Of a stretch of 21,449 bases of DNA, positions 16,546 to 21,449 are shown piece after piece. The notes under the pieces were generated by a model. That model saw only the letters and a list, made by a program, of their open reading frames with translations, did no database searches and had not been told where the DNA came from. Source of the stretch: Saccoglossus kowalevskii. Lineage: Eukaryota > Hemichordata > Enteropneusta > Harrimaniidae. Each line of letters begins with the position of its first letter. Position 1 is the stretch's first letter. The stretch is from contig NW_003113464.1 of the NCBI RefSeq assembly GCF_000003605.2, forward strand, positions 187,898 to 209,346. The letters run 5' to 3'. A program made the translations under genes and the position numbers.

Positions 16546-19370
16546 TATATGCACAATACAGACTGATGGTTTCAATAATGAAAGTTGTCGATAGTCGAGT
16601 AATTAATGCAAAAACATGCATGTTCATTAACAATAGGTGAATTAATATCGACCCACTCAAATATTTTGAAATACAATATTGATGCAAACATATTTTCAAT
16701 AAGTAAGGATATTCTTCAATACATAATACACCGATATAAACTTACTCTTGCTACCATTTGTATGTATTGACACAAAGGGTTTCAGCTTTATTTTGGAAGG
16801 ACGATGCCCCCCCCCCGTGCCGCCGCCACTGATTACTTGTAGTAATTAGTGTTAGGAAGATTTTCAATGTATGCTAGAATTGTTCCGGCTGTAATTCGGT
16901 AATTGTGTGAGCCATGGGGAGTTGGAATTACTTGAATAAAATTTAAATTTAAAAAATAAATAAAAATATGTTTTTCGTTTCACATCCCACATATCAAGGA
17001 GCCCTGGCATCTATGTAACCAATGCTCGTTACGAACAGTTCATTTGGCGTATTATATGATTTACAGCTTTAGGCGTTATGCGAATTGCATGTCGTGAAAG
17101 GTTAGAAAATGGTTGCAAGTAGAAATAAATAAACATAGACCCAATACGCCATAACAGCCGATGACGAGTTAGGGAAACTATCAGTATAAGTAAAAAATCA
17201 AACCTAAATAAGTCTCAAATTTAACAAATCGGAGCACGGAACAAGAAACAAAGACTTCCGGACAATTTCGGCTTTTATTCACTGGGTGTTGAAATGCTGA
17301 TTGTGAATGGTTGTTAGAACTGCAGTTCCGTGACGATAACTAGTTTTGAGTAGACCCAGCAAAGTGGTCTTCAACTTGTCTATAAACAAAATCTTTGGAA
17401 GCGGAGTCGAATAAATCTTTAACATCCCTGGTTTAAATCAAGACAAAGATGTTCCCTGCCGCCAACAAATTATAACAAACCATAAAACACATTGACCAAG
17501 ATGGGACAGGTCATCATCAGTGTCCTAGTCCAATTAATCTGAATGCGTCATTTGAACATGTGACTGAACACCGCCATCTTAAACAGTGTTATAATCATGG
17601 CTATTGAGCGTTGCTGAGAATAACGCATTTCAATCATATACCACATGCAAACGTTTGTTGTACGCATGACACATATAGGATGTATGGCATAGCGTGTTGT
17701 ATATTCGGAAAACGACGTGGAACAACCTGAGAATCTAGTCAAACTACCAACAGTGGTGAAAGTTAATATATGTAGCTAGGAAACATATCTGCACATTCAC
17801 AGTATTTAATATTTATTTAATATCTAAGTGCACCATTACACATTGTGCGTTAACGCGTACGGGTCGTTTATAATGTGTTATAACATTTACCCTGGCACCC
17901 TCATTTGTTCACCCTGACCTGATATACTCTCGAAGGCGTCGCTAACCCAGATACTAAAGCATGACAGTATTTAACCATACTTTAGTTCTCGGTGCATCTT
18001 TGCATATTACGCCTTAACTGGCTGTTCTTCATGTTGAACGTGTTGATGCCTGATAAAACCAGTAGAACCCTCTCTTTTTTAACAAACCAAGTTTGTAGTT
18101 ATACTATTTACATTGGAATTACATTTACAAAGTTGTATTGTTTTTTGTCATTGGCAGCAGCAGATTTATGAAGTCTTGTTGTTGTCACCAGGTCATAGTT
18201 CAAGAACAGTATAACATAATGTGTTTATTCATGGCATCAAATGCAATAAAACAAATCGTTATAGGAATATGTGTTTCCCAATTAAGTCTATACTTAGGTA
18301 GGATTGTTCTTTCTCTAGTTTTTCTGTTGTGTTTAATGTTACGTAGCCTCTGAATAATTGAAGCGTAATTCAATGGCTAAAATTACTGTTGGCAAAACAA
18401 ACCCGTTTTCTTTATCTTAATAAATATTTATAAATGCCAGTGGCAGTTGAATCCAATCCTTCAATCAACGAGCACATTGCGCAACAACAGGTTCTCAGGT
18501 CACAACAAGGTCACTCAATAAGTGAACGCACTGTATATTAACTCATTGTTTCATTGTAATGCAACACTGACAACTGTCGCCTTGTCTAATACCACGGTTA
18601 CTAGTAGTAACTGTGCTTACGTACGCATGGCATGGATATAATATATCCAGGGTCAAATGGTGTACATCTATAATTATAGTACTTTATCTCTGATGTCAGC
18701 CCAGGTATTGACTAATGAGATTGGAATGTTACGTGGAAACAGTGACACGCCTCGATCTGAGTCAGGTGACTTTATATCTGAACAAATATTGGTTCGAATT
18801 TGCAAAAACAAATATCGACGCTTAAATAAGTCACATATTATCGGAATTAAAATAAAATAAGTCAGTCTGTGGGACATCATCGCCAAAGCTATATATGTTA
18901 TACTAAGACCATGTACGATATCACCTCTCAATATACATAGCAAACCAATGTACGACGCCACTGTGTTGTTATAAAGGTAGAAACATTTCTATTGACTCGT
19001 TCAAATACCTACTTGGCAGGGCGTCATACTGTTATGCATTGCCGCTGACTTCAAGCAATTATCATCAACATATGGTCGTTGTAATTCTCCCCACAAACTT
19101 CAACGATGTACGAAACTGAGGTTCTGAACTGCAGCGTCGACACAAATTATTTATTGGTAAAAATTATAAATATTATTGGTTAAAGTTGCATTCAAAAATG
19201 GTTTATAATTTTGTAAAACATGATTAATGCTAAGTTTATACAACTTAGCCATTTGTGATCAAATACATAAAACTAAAATATTTCAAAATGGCGCGTAGTC
19301 AGCAAAAGTCAAACGGACTTTATCCGTTCTCGTTCCAGACTGATTTATACGCTATTATGGATTATTGGTA
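16546..19370. other. 2.8-kb stretch with no gene recognised
   Basis: Short frames here (minus 17548-17742, plus 18138-18353, plus 18657-18860, minus 18674-18961) show no domain, lack splice or phase support, and overlap one another on opposite strands. A (C)10 run lies at 16807-16816 and a small hairpin (AACGGA/TCCGTT) at 19312-19328. It may contain old unrecognised repeats. Confidence 0.5.
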
Positions 19371-19436
19371 ATAGTGCAGTTTTATAAGTATTCCAGCTAG
19401 ATTTATTGGCTTATTGGTTTTTCCAGCAATGTCGTG

Positions 19437-19470
19437 GGCCGCCATTTTGAATTTTAAAATGGCCGCCATT
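19437..19470. repeat. Inverted and direct repeat around GGCCGCCATT
   Basis: GGCCGCCATT occurs at 19437-19446 and again at 19461-19470. Between them GCCATTTT (19441-19448) and AAAATGGC (19456-19463) form an inverted repeat with a 7-base loop. The minus strand reads MAAILKFKMAA. It is a GC-rich island in AT-rich DNA and may be part of a dispersed repeat. Confidence 0.6.
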
Positions 19471-19643
19471 AAGTGTTTTTTTCTTCTGATTTTAAATGGA
19501 AAATAAATGAATAAAATTATTTTTTTATTTTTTGAAACATTTTGAGGTACTGCCTCATCAGAGAATGACAATATGAAATATTCACACTGTTAAAAAGCTT
19601 GTTTAGAATTTAACAATCACTGTTTACTATATAAACCCACCAA

Positions 19644-19664
19644 CTATCTGTAAATTTCAGATAG
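19644..19664. repeat. Short hairpin CTATCTG/CAGATAG
   Basis: Seven-base arms with a 7-base loop. The nearby TCTGTAAAT is repeated at 19648 and 19669, with its reverse complement ATTTACAGA near 19691. It could be the end of a small repeat; no function is claimed. Confidence 0.4.
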
Positions 19665-19793
19665 ATAATCTGTAAATAACATAAGTTGACATTTACAGAA
19701 CTTTTCGACAGACAATTGTTGGTTTCATATGACTATTCCAAATCAAGTCAATGTCTATAAACATTTAGGATCTCACTGCTTATCTTATCTAGT

Positions 19794-21049
19794 CTAGTTA
19801 TCTTCTTCTTCACTTGTCACATTGTAATCTATTGTGTTACCACAGTTGCTGCATTTACAAAGCGGTGTACATGGCAAGTTGTTCTTCTGACAGGAACAGT
19901 TGGCACTGGCACACTGGCCACGATGTTCAACAACTGCCTGGGGTGCAGGTAACTCAATACATTTCTGAGGGGGAAATTGTTGCCAGTCATTTGTGCTATG
20001 TACGGTCTTAGCTGTTGGTATTGTTTACCAATTATGGATATGAGATTGGCTCTCTGAATTTATGGTTTCAGTGATCCAAGTGTTGGCGGCAACTTTTCTC
20101 CTTCAAGGTTTTTGGTTTTGAACAGTTCCCATCTTAGTTCCTTAACTGTTTTCGATTTACTGTTTTTCGCATACACTGTGGTCATTCCATTCAAGTCCAA
20201 GCTATTCTCACCAAATTGCTAGAAAACATCAACTACATCACAACTAGATTCAAGGCTCAGATAATGCTTTATCCACCTACTCTTAGATATACCGGCAAAT
20301 TTGCCTTCCTAATCAGCACCAGTAAACGCATGGAGGCCCAGTAGTTCTTTTCCGGAGATGAAATGAAGCTCGCCTGAAATGTTGTTAGTCGAAAACAAGT
20401 CCATTAAGAAAATAAACACATCTGTATCTGGTAAATACACATCTACATCCCGAATGTCTCCATCACTCTTTGATGCATCAAGCACATGGATCGGGATCAA
20501 TGTGTCTGCCTCATAATGTGAGTGCTCACAAATAAAATATTGGGATCAAAAACACCTGGTTTGTTGAGGTTCCATACACAACAACTAAAGTCTTGCTGCT
20601 ATCTGCATATTCATGTAGTAGAGCTTTCCCCAAGTACTCTGATTGCTCGCCAGGATTAACAATGCCAGTGCCTGCAAGCCCTGTCATACATCTAATATGT
20701 TTTGACAACATGATTATAGGAGTGAAATTTCCACTGTTATTCAGGGTTTGGCTTCAACTGATGTTGGATTTCTGAAGTTTGTGTTGATATCCACAGGAGC
20801 AAATTCATCATGGATACAGACAGATTCATTAACAAGAATACACATACTTTCATCAGTTTTGATTACTAGCATTGTACCATGAAAAGTGTTCTGGTCATCT
20901 GCAGGGTTCTCTAGAAAGTCAATGTTATCTGCATCAAAGTAAACACACTTTCCTTTCATTACACATGTGCGAGCAACTGACAGTGTAGGAGTGTCAAGCG
21001 CTCTCGAAAAGTGTGCCAAATTATACAGTTTTATGCAACAGAGACGCAC
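19794..21049 (-). pseudogene. Pseudogene of a multicopy invertebrate family with Cys-rich (CXC-like) tail
   Basis: Minus-strand pieces in order: ARTCVMKGKCVYFDADNIDF and NTFHGTMLVIKTDES (about 20741-21049); then, frameshifted, GLAGTGIVNPGEQSEYLGKA (about 20526-20711); then EADTLIPIHVLDASK, DVDVYLPDTDVFIFLMDLF and GKELLGLHAFTGAD (20309-20510), a stop, GKFAGISKSRWIKHYLSLE, another stop, and QFGENSLDLNGMTTVYAKN; last, in another frame, CASANCSCQKNNLPCTPLCK followed by CSNC, ending at 19794-19796. The EADTLIP and PDTDV acidic motifs look like a PIN/FEN-type fold and the tail resembles a CXC (tesmin-like) Cys cluster. I know such proteins as uncharacterised, highly repeated genes in cnidarians and molluscs; the role is unknown. 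Stops and frameshifts show it is dead; no introns are seen. Confidence 0.75.
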
Positions 21050-21117
21050 AACAAGAGGTAATCAAGGCCATTAATGAACTGGGTACCTGTAAACCTTAAA
21101 CAAATTCCAATAGAACA

Positions 21118-21449
21118 ATGATGAGACGAACAAGAAGTGGTGGAAAAAATCGTGGCGGTAAATCTACACCGACAAAAGGATACATTGCTAATTTTATGCA
21201 AATTAATGCATTGACAGAAAACCAAGAATGCGATATACCTGATGAAGACACGCAATCTGGCAATGTTGACCAATCTGATCATGCGCAGGAAGCTGACACG
21301 TATTCAATCAATGAACACGGCGAGGACGACGTCTTAGAAATGCATGATTTCCAACGCTTCGTAAAAAACGCTCTAATGTGTTTAGAGAAAAGCATAGACA
21401 AGATTTGTAAGGAACATTCAGTTATCCTTGAAAAATTGCAAGTTAAACA
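21118..21449 (+). CDS. Partial ORF running off the window, possible retrotransposon ORF1
   Basis: ATG 21118 (next codon also ATG) follows an in-frame TAA at 21097-21099 and stays open for 110 codons to the window end. It begins with a basic Gly/Arg/Lys-rich segment (MMRRTRSGGKNRGGKS), continues with an acidic middle (PDEDTQSGNVDQ, GEDDVLE), and ends with an amphipathic helix (VKNALMCLEKSIDKICKEHS, then VILEKLQ), likely the start of a coiled coil. A basic N-terminus followed by a coiled coil is usual for ORF1 proteins of L1/Tx1-like non-LTR elements. It may instead be a first exon of a host gene. It is divergent from the pseudogene, whose first recognised codon is 68 bases away. Confidence 0.6.
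   Translation, partial: MMRRTRSGGKNRGGKSTPTKGYIANFMQINALTENQECDIPDEDTQSGNVDQSDHAQEADTYSINEHGEDDVLEMHDFQRFVKNALMCLEKSIDKICKEHSVILEKLQVK

Noticed and set aside
18785-18800. GGTTCGAAT as a tRNA/SINE B box
   Set aside because: No A box, cloverleaf or poly-A/tail nearby.
17548-18961. Several 60-95 codon frames on both strands
   Set aside because: No domains, no splice partners, and opposite-strand overlap; expected by chance in DNA of this length.
19814-20011. Plus-strand 65-codon Cys-rich frame
   Set aside because: Complement of the Cys-rich tail of the minus-strand pseudogene.

Overview
This is an AT-rich eukaryotic (animal) window. The coding parts are short exons with GT..AG introns, one intron-rich gene fills most of the first 14.2 kb, and the rest is transposon debris, minisatellites and microsatellites. 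There is no sign of operons, ribosome binding sites, CRISPR or tRNA/rRNA genes. The repeat content (a jockey/CR1-like LINE relic, a decayed gene of a multicopy invertebrate family with a Cys-rich tail, a 2A-like peptide motif) suggests a marine invertebrate, perhaps a mollusc or another lophotrochozoan. That placement is weak inference.

Region 1, 1-1837: mostly non-coding. It holds a poly-A run and, at about 1314-1388, a tiny reading frame carrying a 2A-type ribosome-skipping motif (DVETNPGP). This may be retrotransposon debris, or it may be a 5' exon of the gene that follows, because the splice phase happens to fit.

Region 2, 1838-14170 (+): one DExH-box RNA helicase gene in 17 recognised exons, about 1,263 residues, open at its 5' end. 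It has all helicase motifs ([38 protein letters not shown]), then an HA2/OB-like region, then a C-terminal region that I match to TDRD9 (the piRNA-pathway helicase; Spindle-E is the fly counterpart). No Tudor domain is visible where TDRD9 has one; a short Lys-rich linker lies there instead. Two Asp-rich tracts, one a (GAY)n microsatellite, interrupt the protein. Splice phases agree across all junctions except one spot near 5047-5140, which needs either a 38-nt intron or a frameshift. Introns carry a 71-bp minisatellite (5313-5596), a 61-bp minisatellite (8328-8803) and a G-quadruplex-type G-run cluster (7909-7935).

Region 3, 14171-19793: probable 3' UTR with poly-A signals, then intergenic DNA. 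A decayed LINE on the minus strand (15270-16545) keeps recognisable reverse transcriptase motifs (ALD, YADD) and a C-terminal CP module. From 16.5 to 19.4 kb I recognise no gene.

Region 4, 19794-21449: a minus-strand pseudogene with several stops and frameshifts and a Cys-rich CXC-like tail. It is followed, divergently, by an intact plus-strand reading frame that runs off the window (21118-21449), with a basic N-terminus and a coiled-coil-like end; it may be ORF1 of a non-LTR retrotransposon or a first exon.
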